Shown piece by piece: positions 1 through 15,630 of a stretch of DNA of 64,000 nt (its first letter is position 1; the number at the start of each line of letters is the position of its first letter). The notes under the pieces are model-generated. The model was not told the DNA's origin. It saw only the letters and a list, made by a program, of their open reading frames with translations, and did no database searches. A program made the translations under genes and the position numbers. The DNA is taken from contig JAJEKV010000067.1 in assembly GCA_021234155.1 (NCBI GenBank), positions 2,969,279 to 3,033,278 on the forward strand, read 5' to 3'. This DNA comes from Isoetes taiwanensis (Eukaryota > Streptophyta > Lycopodiopsida > Isoetales > Isoetaceae).

Positions 1-1721
1 TTGGTACTTCGTTCCGGTTACGTATTGCTATAGTGGACAAACATTTGTAGGGCAGCTGGGATTTTGTCGAAACCGCGACACTATGAATTTGAGAGGCACC
101 CAAATTTGAGCGGCGTGCTATTGCCTTGTGTTTTACATTGCCTAAAAGGATGATAGATGGATGCTATTGAATTTCGGTTTTCCATGCATCCATAATTTAA
201 CAAGTATGGTTGTTACATCTTTCTACTAGATTATTAGGTATTAGAGTTGTATAAATTGCAAATTTAGAATTGAAATCTTTGATGTGGAGTGGGATATCTA
301 AAAAAATTTGTGGTAGGGGATTTTGCTAAACCAAATGCATGGAATGTTGCGGGCAAAGTATTAATTAATGTTTCTTGGAAGTCTTTTGAGAGGGATGTAG
401 GAAAATGTTCTTTTCTATCAAGTAAAACCGGGCAGCTTTATTGGAACTTTTGGGTAATGTACCCACTTTGCCCGCTATGATGGCATGGCACTGCCACTTT
501 ACAAAAGCTATGCGTGTAGCGGAAGAGCTGAGATTCTCATGGAATGTGGGTGAAATTTGTAAGTGAGAAAAGAAAGTGGCATTAGAAGGATTTGATCAAA
601 CTCATCACAATGAGCTACATCGTCAAAATTATAAGATTTTTATCCCCAGATGGTTTTGTGCACATTCTGAAGCCAAAAATGTTAGAGCTGATTATTTTCC
701 CCGATTTTCCCTCATTGATCCTTTGGTGTTACCGCGGTCGTCACCAAAGTTTTTGAAAGCCCACGAGGCGATTGAAGCCCGAGGTAGAACTAGAATAATT
801 CTTTGGAAGAGATTAAGCCGCTAGCCAGGTCAAATCGTCGGCGGCTTGTATCCCCAGTGCTTGGCGCGGCTCGCCTGGCGTGACAAACCTTACATCTGAT
901 GTGGCTTGGATTTGGTGGATTGTTGATTTGGAGCGGTGGGGTTGGCGTGGATCTTTCGAGTTGAGCAGCACTGCGGCCTCTTTTTCCTTTCGACTTCGGT
1001 ATAAAGCTATTTCAAAGCTTTACGGTGTTCGGGGATTAGTTGGCGGAAGTTTGCCATTTGGTGGCGAGGACTTCTTGGGTGTTGTAGATGGTGATGGTGG
1101 GTTTTGCGTGATAGAGTTCTGATTTTTACTGTGAGTTTGTTGTTGTGGAGTGTCGAGGTATATTTGTCTCTTTGGGAAGCTGATTCTCCATTTCCTCCTC
1201 ACTTGCTTTGTAACATTACCATTCTTTTTAATATATTGATGATATAGTTCTTCAAAAAGTGCGTCCAACCCATATCCAAAATCAAGTGCCGTATCTTTAG
1301 CTTGGAGCCGAGAATTTTGAAGACTTCACTTTATCAATGCCACAAGCTGAAATTACCTGCTGCAACCCGGTTCACTGCTTGAGATTTTTTGTTGCGCAGC
1401 AAGACCTAAGATGATTCGGTCCGGCTGAGAGTGCACCCGGTTGTGCATGCCGAGTATCACATGCGGGGAAGAAACTTTGCATAGCAATAAATATGTATTG
1501 AAGAAAAATGGATCAATTGAAAGAGCGAGAAGACCTCAGAAATTGCCGGATGAGGAAGCGATCAGAAGACTGCTTGAAACATAGGTGTCATTTGCGTCAC
1601 AAATTATCGACCTTTTTTTTATCTTCGATTTTTTCCCCGGACGGAACCGCGATAGCGTGGTAAATTAGTAAAAGAATAAGAGCATATTCTCAAGAATGCA
1701 CCTACTTAATTATAAGTTTAG
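1..1721. other. No supportable gene; anonymous AT-rich DNA
   Basis: Short open frames occur on the plus strand near 289-480 and 576-824. They have no recognisable domain, splice context or codon pattern that separates them from chance. A short stretch around 830-960 is more GC-rich. I see no RNA gene or mobile-element terminus here. Confidence 0.5.
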
Positions 1722-2136
1722 ATAAAACACATTTCTAAACTATTGTATATGATAATAAATTCATATAATTAAGCATAACATGGTACTTGATAGTCTTGTT
1801 AAATCAAATGTACACTTAAACTTGATCTCTTACAAACTAGTGATGATTTCTAGAGAGCTAGTGTAAAATTTTTGAATTAATGCGAAAATATAATATGAAC
1901 CATTATTGGTTTTATGCAAAATGATATATGCATAAAACACATCTTTTAAGCTGTGATGATTCCAAAAACTATTGTATGATTAAAGAATTCATGTAATTAA
2001 ACATGATATGAACTAGCAATGACTTTTGCTAAATCAATGTACACTTAAAAACAATCTTGGAAATTTAATAGTGATTTCTAGAAACTAGTGTGAAATTTTG
2101 GAATTGATACAAAATATGATGTGAACTACTATTAAT
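1722..2136. repeat. ~210-bp tandem repeat, left part
   Basis: The phrase ATAAAACACAT starts at 1722 and again at 1932, giving a 210-bp period. The two units share ordered blocks, including TGTACACTTAAA, GATGATTTCTAGA and a stretch near each end around GAACTACTATT. The second unit is cut off at 2133-2136, where the CACTA terminus begins. Its missing end reappears at 14870, followed by a third unit. This is a small satellite-like array whose host role is unknown. Confidence 0.8.
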
Positions 2137-2720
2137 CACTACAAAGAGGGATAAGGCTTTTTGTGTGTGAAGCCTGGCGTCACTACCTTTTAAGGTTAAA
2201 ATTAGGATTTGTGTCGAGAAGCTTGAAAGTGACCTGGAAATTAATTTGATTCGTCATCTTTGTGTCGGTATAGTTGTGTCGACAACAACATCATTTTGTC
2301 ACATGTTTGTGTCAAAATTTTTTTATTAATTTTTAGTTGGCATTTTGCAATGGCCCGATTACATCATGTATTGTGAAAGGATTGTGACATAATTTAAGTC
2401 AAGAATAACGTAAGTTTATGTCACTATAACATTAAGCTAGTTCTAAAGTTTGAGTCAATTTTGTAATGTTTTTGTGTCACATTTTATGATAGCTTCTTGT
2501 CACCTTTTAGCCAAAGGTTTGTGTCATTTGCAGTATGGAACCGTAGGCATTTTATATCAATTTTCTATTATATATTGTGGCACTTCACGTATCATGATTG
2601 CATCAAGTGTCAATATAGTGACATTGTGAATTAGAAATGCATAGACACCTTGGCCTTAAAGGGGCTAAGTCGACACAAATGTTGCCACTAGCTAGTATGA
2701 GGAAAACAACATTGCAAATA
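2137..2720. repeat. Left subterminal region of the first CACTA element
   Basis: This stretch is dense in GTGTC, TGTGTCA and GTCAC words in both orientations. In CACTA elements such subterminal motifs are bound by the TnpA-type protein and define the transposon end. A matching region lies just inside the right end. Confidence 0.6.
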
Positions 2721-3689
2721 AACATTTTATAGTATTCAATTAGTGGCACACCATCTTCATACCTATTGGTGCAGGCACAACCTCAATGCACACCATACTA
2801 ATACTTTATGATACAAAAGAAACTATTGATGCATTCTCTGACCAGTCTTGCGGGAAGCTTTGGAAAATGAAAGCATCTAGATCTTAAAGGGCGAAGATAA
2901 GTAGGGCACAGCCAGGCTTGGAGCATTGGCCTATCATTTACAAGGTCTGGTATACACATATGCATATATATTCTTAGGTGTTATACAGCTAAATAAACTC
3001 TGAGAAAACCAGTTTAGAGCAGACTTTTTACCAATATTCAGCAGTAAATACTTAGCGTTGGGGAATTGGCTGTCATGTGCTCAGCTGTAATTGACTCCAT
3101 CATCATCCCACAAATGGGGCTTTTAGAGTTTTATTACTTGGGAATTCAAAACATGAGGCAATGCTTGCGGAACTTGCTAGGTGGCTGCATGCACTAAGTG
3201 CATCCATTTCATCCATGTCAAAGCTATTCACAAATATCACAAAACCAAATTTTACAAAGCTTATTAATTCATTAATTATTGATATCATACTCATGTAATC
3301 TAACTCATCATCTCATCCAGATAAAATGTAAACTCATCCCGGGTGAAAAATGTGGCTCAATACTTGAGATTCTTCATCCCTCAATATAGTCCTCATAATG
3401 GCCACCCCCGTGACTTATTTGCACAATGTTTCCACAACCTCTTCGTGGAGGGGAGATCATTGGAGATCGCCAAAATGAAGCTAGCATCTTCATCGCATCG
3501 ATGTTTTCATGGAAATAAGATGCTTGAGTAATAACTCATTATCATCTCCTCACCATCTCACGTAAATGTGACATCACCTTCAATAGTATAGTGTATCTGC
3601 TTTTTATCAAGTTCATCATCTAGCATCATCAAGTATCTAGCATCATCAAGTTCTTACGCTACATGACGATTGAACATCATCCTCATGGA

Positions 3690-6600
3690 TGTTGGCTCGA
3701 TATTGTTTTGCGGATGTAGAATTCAATCCTACGGCCTTGGCCTAGGGTGGGAATGTATCACAATCCGCAATTATTGTTGTCATGATTTGGATGAAAAAGA
3801 CTTTGCTCAACTTTGATTTGGGAAAAATAAATGGCTCGTCCATGTCGAATTAGCACTTTTGTGGAATCAATCTCCACAAATCGAGGAAGCATGTGTCCTA
3901 ATTGTTTTCCCCGACCTCTGTACACAACCTTGAACCAGCTTGTGCTTTCAATACATTTTACAAAGGTTCGATAGTTTAACTCAATGATATCGATATAGTT
4001 CCAACATAATATAATTCACCATCAATGGGTTCACGATCCCTTTGCTTGCTTGACTCCTTTGTTCAAATTGTGCCATGATTCGAGTCAAAAGGTGATTCTC
4101 CATTTATCAACCTTACTAATGAAAGTGTTGCCCATATGCCCACATGGATGTATGAAATCGTGCCTAATATGAAAGCATTTTAGTGAATTATATAGTTTAT
4201 TGGATAAAAACATTTAAAATTACATACCTTTCTATTGCATCAATGGCAAGCTCATAATCATCATCTGGAGCAGTTTGTCCACCATCTCTTGCTTCATCCA
4301 TACGAGCTAATAACCAATCATTGCTCATTTGTAATGCGGCAAGGTGCATTCTTCAATTATTGAACCACGCCTATGTGAGCTATTTCTTACGTGCTTCTCC
4401 CTTTGCAATTTCATACATGTCTAAGCCAAGATTAGGACTCGTTGTATTATTCAAGACAAATGTATTTATGCGCGAAACATCTCATCATTTAGATTCCTTT
4501 CCACACCTTTGCCTTGTAGAACTTACGATATAATCTCGCCGGGCTCTTTTTTCCTCCCATTTTAAGGCCATACGGATTGCATGCAATCGTCACACATCAG
4601 GAAATAAAAGTGTTTCTTGTATGAGATGGCCCTCTGCTATACACCCTTACGGCCTAGCCATTTGGCGGACAAATCCCTTGAGCACTTTCATATATCGCTC
4701 AAGAAAGAACATCCATCGTCTGCGGGGAAGCGGGACACGCTAATTTGATCTCATTTGGAATATGAATTAATAGGTGCACCTATGCCAATAATATCATTGC
4801 ATTAATATCATGGGATCTATACATAATATAAAAAAAAGAATCATAGTGAGAAAGATTTAAGGAAAGGACAATATAATACTTGTAAAATCTAAGAAGCTCG
4901 TAGGAAACTCTTTCTCAATATCACATAATAGTAAAATGGCCTCCTCCTCCATCTTTGGAATGTAGGAGATATCAATTTCCTTCAAAGACACCCATCTCAC
5001 AAATTTGCCTAAGCGATATATAATATTCCTTATAATGAGGTGTCGGATAGCTTCCAATGGCACAAGGAAGCACATGCTACATCCACAACAAACAATGGTT
5101 TAATACATGAAAATATTTTCAATAGTCATGCAACAAAACTCATGATAAAATACCTGCCGAGATAAAATACCCGGTCATGTGTCTTGAGACCAGCGAGTTT
5201 TCCATCTTTTGTAAATGCTTTTTGTAGAGAAGCACCATGTCGGTCGGTGTCGCGAATATTTTGTATTCTCCTATGCCTTTGTGGCAAGGCATTTGTTTCT
5301 CTAACACCCAAGGACCCTTTTTTCCATTTGAGTCTTCCGGCCCTCTCAATTGGCCAATATTCTCTTTTATTTTTCTTTCTTTAAGGTCTTCTCGGGCTCC
5401 TAATATCTCCCACTCACCAGTTAAATGCTTCCATAAAGAATGTGCAATATTTTTGAACATATGCATTGGATCAAGCAAGTGTACGACTTCCAAGTCTACC
5501 CGGTACTCCAATCTATAAAATATAGATAAGCGTTTCATACCGTGGGGAGTGTGCTATTGCCTTCTCAATATTAGCCAAGTAATCCAAATTTGGATTTGCA
5601 TCTTTCCATGCATAGAGCCAATCCCTAGTTGTCCATCGCTTTGGTGGGGGTGTCACCTCACGCCCACGTGCATGGTGCCCTTCAGGCAGATATTTTTTGT
5701 GGCCAATGTAAATTTGCTTCTTGAGATGTTTGGATACGTATGATGTTAGGCTAGTTCGCATGAGGGACATCCATATGCTCCACTTATGCATGTAGACTGT
5801 TACATCACAAAGTAAGCACTTGATTTTAGGATCATGGTTTACAAGCAACTAAATTTTTAGCTTATATAATTTTGTAGTGATATACTTGCACGATCCACGA
5901 AAAGCTGGATAATCATGAATTGTGAAATATAGCATCCCATGTAGTGTGAAATCATGTGGCTCTCTTGCAATGTCATACATGTGAATCCCCTTCCACAATA
6001 TTTCTAGTTCCTCTACCAAAGGTTCCATGTAAACATCCATATTTTTTACTTGGTATTTTCACGCAAAAGCGTTTTTCCACTTTGTTACATGTTCATCTGA
6101 CAAGATATGACCATAACATAATACGGAACAATTAATGTCAACATGATATGACCCGGGTTTGATAGCCATCCATGGTGGAATATTGTAGTTTACAACAACT
6201 ATCGGCCATACGCTATGTGATGATGACATAGTTCCCCATGGACATATTCCATCAAGCCCCTAGCCCAAACCCTAATGTTGCGAGGCTCTGTTTTAAATTG
6301 TGGCCACTTTTCTTGACATTCTTCCAAGACTCTCCATCTGCGGGCATCCTCATTTTTCCATCTATGCTCAGATTTTTTGCATGGTAATCCATAAAAGAAG
6401 CAATGGAAGGAGATCGAAACATATAACGTAAAGCGGGGATTATAGGCATATGGCGCAATGTTTTTCCTTGCCACTTTTGACCTTCTTCCTTCCTCATACA
6501 GGTGGCTCATTACACCGGGCATGATTGGTCCCCTTTATAATCGTTGCGAGAAATAGTATGCAATCATTCACGCATGCATGTATACAATTGTATTCTAGCC

Positions 6601-7711
6601 CTAATGCTGCAACAATTCTCTTGCCTCTCTTCTTGACTTGGAAGGCAATGCCCTACGGTAGTATTTTGTCTAGCAAACTAGAGTACATGTCTCATATTTT
6701 AATATTGTTAGTAGCAACATTGTAAAAAAAAATCTATAAGAGCATATGTACATACGAAAAGCTCAGAAACACTATTGTTGCTCCTCCGAGCAGGCTTTAT
6801 GTTGGAGGTTCAAAATTAACAAACATGCAGACAAGGCGAGATACGTGCATTTGAAAACAATGGGGTTGTTGCCTCGTTGTGCAGGAATTCAGCCTTGTCA
6901 CCATTGTTCTCATTTTCAGGGTGTTGAACTGCTGGAAAATAATTTGTAATTGTTTCATGTATCGCATCCCCACCAAGCAAAGTATTCTTTGAACTTGATG
7001 TTTGAACTTCATCAATGATTCATCACGAGGATTTGGACATATAGATGTCGGTTGCTATTTTATGTTAGGTGGTAATTTAAAGATCATACACTTATATATT
7101 ATGAAACAATTATATGAACACCTTATGCATTATACAATTGGAATAACAACACAATAAATAAGATATTAAAATGTACATAAAAGCAATTCAACACACTCTA
7201 TAGCTAAAAGCGAGTATGCTCTGATTAGAAGTTTGGCGCGGTTGAATTGTGTTGGCAACTTTCTGACGTTAGGTTCATCATATGTGTAAAAAAAATAGGC
7301 ATCCACTATTTGTTCCTGACATAATGATTGTACATATTCAAACATTTAAAATAACTAAATGCACATGTCAACTAATTAGTTTAAATGCCTAGAGGGGTAT
7401 ATATGTAGCATACCTCATTTGCTTCGTGTTCACGTTGGCATTCCTCATCGCTTTGTTGGGGCCTATTTCGCCACATACCATATCGTGCCTCATGTTGTTG
7501 TCTACACATGATAAGGCGATGTAGCAGCTCCCCGACACTTATTGCACCAACAACTTTCACGATGGCGATATGAAGCTTCAACAGGGTTATTTCTAGCTCT
7601 TTTCCTGTACCTTCCACGAAAGGACGAAGAAGATGAAGTTGAAGATGAGCATGCTCGACCTGGTAAATAATCCCCTGCACTACTCGTGTTGCTTGCACTA
7701 TTATTGTTCAT
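3690..7711 (-). pseudogene. tnp2-like (TnpD-type) CACTA transposase, broken
   Basis: Read on the minus strand, ordered tnp2 blocks appear. A C-x-C-x2-C zinc motif lies near 7540. Next comes KTLRHMPIIPALRYMF followed by ADGESWKN (6250-6500), then DVYMEPLVEELEILW (near 6000). The HLLDPMHMFKNIAHSLWKH block is at about 5430. Further on are LEKEFPTSFLD-like residues (near 4900), RWMFFLERYMKVLKG (near 4700) and a C-terminal domain resembling DUF4216 (3690-4050). Several frame changes, stops and apparent introns interrupt it. The family cuts and pastes the element by recognising its termini. The helix block reads DPMH-FKN instead of the usual DVMHIEKN, a divergent subgroup. It diverges from the tnpA-like gene across a ~1.5-kb spacer. 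Confidence 0.82.
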
Positions 7712-7714
7712 CTC

Positions 7715-8905
7715 AGTAACATAACTATCAAAATAAGAAAATAGGCTTGAGTAGTGTTAGCAAATGTCCCAAAATGCCAAATTTCTACCAAATTGCCAAT
7801 ACCAACAAAAGTGACCGTGCAACATAACTATGAAAGTTATAAAATCATTAGACCGATGGAAACTAGCAAAAACTGCATTCAAAATTACATAAATACCAAC
7901 AAAGGTGGTAAAGGTTAAAGTTAATGAAGACATCATGCACAACCACCTTGCCAAAATACAAGAAGAAGTGGTAAAGATAAGTTATGGAAGCAAGAGGTCA
8001 ACATCATTCAAATTAGCAAGATAACTCTAAAAATGAGAAATAACCAATGGGTTAAGGTCAGAATACCAACCACGGTACCATTGAAAGTGGTAAAGGTTAA
8101 AATTACAAGTAATAGACCGAAATCACACATCAGGAAATTATCCACTAAACTCGACACTGAAACCATGAAAATTACCAACTAATCAACAACTCAAAATGCA
8201 AGCCCAGTTAGAGAAACCTAAGCGCAAAAAATGGTACTTGCAATGTTGGATTCGGCTGGCATTTCCTTTTGCAAGACAGGTAAGGACATATCCTTACCAA
8301 AATTGCCAAAAGACCATTGAAAGTGGTAAAGGTTAAAGTTTGCCAACTAAACTCAAGGGTCCTTTAATTATGCGAAAGAAATAGATGTCCATTTAAGTTG
8401 GCAAAATTGCCAAAATACCATTAAAATTGCTCAGGTTAAAATTGCCAAAATACCATTGAAACAGCTCATGGACGCTCTATAGCCCAAGGTTTTCTTGAAT
8501 TAAAAAAATCCACTAACATTCCACAAACAAAGTTCTAGACATTGTGCAATAGATGACTCCTCATACTTACAATTTAGTTGACAAGAGAATTTAATGGCAA
8601 GTAAAAAAAAATGCTAGCACTAGGAATGCTTGAGAAAATATCAACTAGTGGCAAGTAAAAAAATGCAAGCACTAGGATTTCATGCTAGAGAAAATTTCAA
8701 CTAATGGCAAGTAAAATGCCAAAATATGGCTAGAAATATCCCATCTTTCATGTTTTATTCTAAAAGGCTTGCTTGAGAAAAAACTCAAAATGTGATATTT
8801 CGTGCTTGCATGAGAGACGATAATGTAGCAAGCAGTTTATAGAATATAATTAGAGATAAGCCAAAATCGAAAAGGTCAAAAAATGCCAAAATAGTAACTA
8901 AATCC
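7715..8905. repeat. AT-rich spacer with interspersed short repeats between the divergent CACTA genes
   Basis: The phrase AAGTGGTAAAGGTTAAA recurs, exactly or nearly, around 7907, 8085 and 8320, with a looser copy near 8440. A second family, GGCAAGTAAAA followed by GCAAGCACTAGGA-like sequence, recurs near 8600, 8650 and 8705. No open frame of note is present. The position between a leftward and a rightward gene makes a shared promoter or TnpA-binding region plausible, but this is inference. Confidence 0.5.
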
Positions 8906-9480
8906 ATCATGAAAATTACATGCGGACATCATGAAAATTACAGTGCCAATTTAACAAATCGAAATGCAAGGCAAGATGAGCTGAACCTGGCGCCAAAATT
9001 TGTTCAATCTCCCGCTCTACAAATCGCACATCCACCTTTTGTTGCTCTCTTGCTCTCATTTCTCCTGCTCTCACTCGAGATCCTGCGCCTCTTTTGCTCA
9101 CCGAGTAAGTAATATTTTCTCTATTGTTTGATTATTCATGTCCTAAAAGTTTCCATTTTGAGGTCCTGGTTTTCGTTGCAGTGGCTGGAAGTCGGCAAGA
9201 CAAACATAGGAAAGGAAAAGCCCGACTCACGAGCAATCGTTAAGGGATGAGAAATGGCGACCATGGTGAAGATAGCATAAGCAACAGAAGCGAGAAAGAA
9301 TGGCAATTTTTTGCCAACATGCCTCGGGAAATTTATGAGGATTTCTTTGTGGAAATGGAGAAAAGAGTGGCGAAGAGTTTACAAATCAAACAAAGGGAGA
9401 AAGAAAGTAGTGAAGATCACGGAACCAAGAGCCAACTCGATGGGCGGTCGATTACATCTTTGAAATACTAAATTTCTTTG
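8906..9480 (+). other. Possible 5' exon region of the rightward CACTA gene
   Basis: A short frame ending near 9108 is followed by a splice-donor-like GAGTAAGT. A second short charged frame (9247-9471) contains EKEWQFFANMPREIYEDFFVE-like residues. Neither is a recognised domain. They lie upstream of, and on the same strand as, the tnpA-like exons, so they could be its leader exons. Confidence 0.25.
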
Positions 9481-9994
9481 GGGTTGCATGAAAAGCTACA
9501 TCATTTGCATATTGGATTAAGTATTTCTTCCAAGTCTTAAAAGTCGATACTTAGCCTAAATCTACATTTCTGCCTTTTGCAAATTGTATTAGCCTAAATA
9601 TACATTTCTGCCTTTGCAAATTGTAAGCCATACTCTTTCTTTGGTCCCAAGATTTTACAGCTTTATTCTTGGCGGGCAATATAGATCTTGTTGCCATTTG
9701 CGCATCACGTAGCGATGGCCAAGGGGATAGACTCGGAACTTTCCACGATCTCTATATCTTATAATAATAGCTGTCTTGTAAATAGGTTGTGATATATCTT
9801 GTAATAAATAGGCTCTTTTGGGGGTTCAATTCGGGCTCGATTTAAAGTAGGGTTCAAAAGCGACCTTTGCTTGCTTACAAGGTCTAGGGGCGTGACCAAA
9901 GATCTATCTTTGGAATAAGCGGATATCGACCTTATTGATTACTTCCATAACATCAAGAATCTATATAATAAATGATGACCAAAAGCAAAGGTGA

Positions 9995-10385
9995 TAACTC
10001 ACCAAAGATTACGAATGCGTGGAAGCCTTCCACCCATACAGTCGATAGCATCATAAACTTCGGGGATAAAGTTCAAGGGTAAAATATCTTTGCTTCCTTT
10101 CGATTGAAGTCATTTGCTAGTATGAATGGTGACCGTTTGTATTGTCTTTTCGTAATCATTAATCTTTTGAAATCTGCAATAAGTGTGTCCCATTTGGACG
10201 GGCATGCCTTTTTGAGATTACGGTGCCTTGAATTATTCCAACGGTAATCCTTTACGTCGACCATCTTTCATCTTTTTTTTTCTTGTGTTTTCCACGGCTC
10301 CAAAGCCAATGTTGTGTTCATACTCTTCTCTCTTTGCGGCTTGTAGCACCATCAATTCATTCAAACACCAAGTGCCATTCTTTGT
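9995..10385 (-). pseudogene. Trihelix (GT-factor/SANT-like) DNA-binding domain fragment
   Basis: The minus-strand translation gives, with one frame change, W-C-L-N-E-L-M-V-L-Q-A-A-K-R-E-E-Y-E and then a spacer. This continues into VKDYRWNNSRHRN and CPSKWDTLIADFKRLM. The order matches the trihelix plan: W plus an acidic-basic first helix (the QAKR-type segment), a second tryptophan within VEDYCW-like residues, then a CxxKWDNLxxDYKK-like third helix. Trihelix proteins bind GT-rich DNA. Here the frame is broken and the piece sits inside the CACTA element, so it is probably a captured host fragment or a diverged transposon-encoded SANT protein. No start codon or complete protein can be assigned. 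Confidence 0.42.
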
Positions 10386-10409
10386 AATGCCTCAATGACT
10401 TATTAGATG

Positions 10410-11480
10410 GATGCAATGTTTCAGCAACATCTGCGTCATTGCACGCATCAGATTAAAACCTTGTCAACTATAGTGCGAAAATAACAACAAATTGGCGGGC
10501 AAATTCCATCTATACATTTGTAAGTCTCGGCATACTTTGCCACGGCTATGATGGTATATTTGAATAACAAGGACTACAAACATAAAAATATTCTCAAAGG
10601 GAGGAAGGAGGCGGTGAAGGGGCATAATCTTTTGATGTGTGCATTCCCATCCCATAGAATTTTGCCTTTGCTATAAAGTTAAATATAAGAGTTTTGTGCT
10701 TTCCCCAATTACGGTTGTTTATCCTGCGATGAAATTGCGAGAGAGGATGACACTTGAACTTTGCCTCTTATACATCAAATTCAAAGAATCTCTCCAAGAT
10801 GTGCCTCCGCCTTTACGTGAGTGCGAGAACCACAGCAAGCTATAACTTTGCTACATGCAAATGGTTTGCAAGGGAAGTCTGTTGGTCTCTAATACCCAGT
10901 AGCCTTTGATGCACTCGATAAAGGAGAATGACCAAATCTACATGTCCATTTGTGAACTGGTTTGCATCTTTCTTAATGGTCCAACTTTGGTTTTGGGCTG
11001 CAATAAAGCGATCCAGACGAGCAGATTACCTTGTCTTGGACTGCAATAAATGCAGAGATGTGGAAGGTTAGAGGATCAGGCAGATTTTCTGACATACAAA
11101 CTACAATGCATTGAGTTGAGACATTTGGTGAGCTTACTACTGACTGCAACATTCCATGTATATTGGCTTGGTATTTCATGAATAAATTTGACTTATTCTT
11201 GCTTTTGATAATATGTGCATGGATTTTCTTCCCACAATGGCATCACTATTGTGGATGCATCTTTTTAAGTCCAGACAAAAGTTCCTAAAAGACTGCTGGC
11301 CCGAGGAATGAAAATCATATTGTATATCAGTCAAACACGTGATCTCTTTGGGTGATCCTTCCATATTGTTAATTTTAAGCTTCCAGAAATGAAAATGAAA
11401 TATTGTCTGCCCATAAATGAAAATGAATATTGTCTGCAAAGAGATTCCCTTCTATGTTCTATGTTCCATTGTAGTTTCCT
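10410..11480. other. No supportable gene
   Basis: Only short chance-length frames are present inside the CACTA element between the trihelix fragment and the tnpA-like exons. The phrases AATGAAAATGAA and TATTGTCTGC recur near 11395-11435, a minor local duplication. Confidence 0.4.
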
Positions 11481-11488
11481 TGTAAGGA

Positions 11489-13891
<2,403 letters not shown>

Positions 13892-14129
13892 TCACTTGAA
13901 GCTAGATTTAATTTGAGGTTTGAAGTATTGTAGAACTTCATGTATTTTACCCGAACTTGGCATCTGTTTGATGGTTTTACTTTCGGTAATTGACATTTTG
14001 ATGAGTGGATACTATTTATCAAGTTCAATGCAATTACTTTCTTCAATTATCTATATTCCTTGTCACTTTTATTAGTTTACAAGCATTATCTTTACATTAA
14101 CTCACATTAGAAAATTGGCAAAAAGAATA

Positions 14130-14869
14130 TGTATGGACATAGAATGACGAAGAAATAAATGTAAACCTGTCACAAAAAAAAAAAAGGGACGATCACAATT
14201 TAGACATAAGATTATTACGAAATTGACGCAATGATTTGCTTATCTTTGTGGAAGGTTGTCACAACATTGATGTAGATGTATTGTAAATATCTTAAATGAC
14301 ATGTCACAAACATACAAATATATTGCCATTATTTTGTTACAAAATGGTCATAAATCTTACACAATGTTGTAATAAACTAGTATGGAAGCCTATTAGAGAG
14401 TATCTCAATTGTCACATAAGGTTGTCATATATATTGCCATTATTTCGTTACAAAATAGTCATAAAACTTACACAATGTTGTAATAAACTAGCATGAAAGT
14501 GAATCATAAAAGTGTCACATTTGTCACATAAAATGGTCAATTTATGAACAACGAATAGGCCACATAAATGCATCAATTTAAAAGTGTAATCGATGCTAAT
14601 ATGATGTAATATAAGATGCAATTATATGAGAATTTGGACATAAACTTGACTCAAATACGACCTAAAATTGCCACTAATACTACCATTGCGTCAAGCTTGA
14701 GTCATGTCAGCATGACATAATAAATGACACAACAAGTGACGCTCGTGCGACATCAAACCACGACACATATAGCGACAATTTTTTGTCAATTTATGGGTCT
14801 TGAGAAAATAGTTAGCGTCAGTTTTTTTGACGCTATACTTGACAAAAAACACCATGTTCTGTTGTAGTG
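14130..14869. repeat. Right subterminal region of the first CACTA element
   Basis: Dense TGTCAC, GTCACAA and GACGC words occur, including a near-duplicate pair of ~110 bp (around 14310-14380 and 14430-14490) sharing ATATTGCCATTAT and ACACAATGTTGTAATAAACTA. It ends with the inverted terminus TTGTAGTG. The last ~60 bases closely match, inverted, the first ~60 bases of the second CACTA end at 42791. Confidence 0.75.
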
Positions 14870-15105
14870 ATTGGTTTTGTAAAATCAATATATGCATAAA
14901 ACACATCTTTTAAACTATTGATGATTCCAAAAAACTATTGCACAATTAAAGAATTCATGTAATTAAACATGATATGAGCTAGCAATGATTTTGCTAAATA
15001 AATGTACACTTAAAAACAACCTTACAAACTAATGATGATTTCTAGAAACTAGTACAAAATTTTAAATTAGTATATAAAATATGATATGAACTACTATTGA
15101 TTTTG
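14870..15105. repeat. ~210-bp tandem repeat, right part
   Basis: The sequence resumes with ATTGGTTTTG, the expected continuation of the unit interrupted at 2133. A full unit then runs from 14896 with the same ordered blocks (ATAAAACACATCTTTTAAA, TGTACACTTAAA, GATGATTTCTAGAAACTAG) to about 15105. Confidence 0.8.
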
Positions 15106-15576
15106 CATAACCAGGAAGGACACATGGTTTTTTTTTACATTATGCATTGTTGTATAAAAAAACCGCATACATACTGGTTTTCGTGCTAATTTTTTATACA
15201 AGTTCATTTTTGGGGGCCTTGTGATAACACATACGAGGAAGCACTCTTCGATGTGGACGATCACCTTTGGGAACTTTATCGAGCAAGGAACAATTTGTTC
15301 AATCTCTTGATCATAAGCCCGGCCATGGAGTATCAGGATATTATCCTCTAGACTTGGCACAAGTATAATTTGCTGTGGACAGTAAGGGATAGTACCCTTC
15401 ATTCGATATTGAATTCAGTTACATCTCCAGTTGATTATATTTATGTATAAGCATCTTGTGTAAATAAAATTTCACATTCTGTTCATCCGTTCGGGCATTA
15501 TGTTAAATGTAACATTAAGTTCTATGTTAATATCAAGCATTTCCTTTTTAATGGTCTTATTATAACAATATTTGAA
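15106..15576. other. No supportable gene
   Basis: A 102-codon open frame on the minus strand (15094-15402) has no recognised domain and lies against the repeat array. It could be part of a decayed LTR or leader of the adjoining gypsy remnant, but no LTR pair was seen. Confidence 0.3.
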
Positions 15577-15630
15577 ATGTTGTGCTTATTTCGATCTTAT
15601 CTATATTTTAGACGGTGCACGTCCCCCTCC

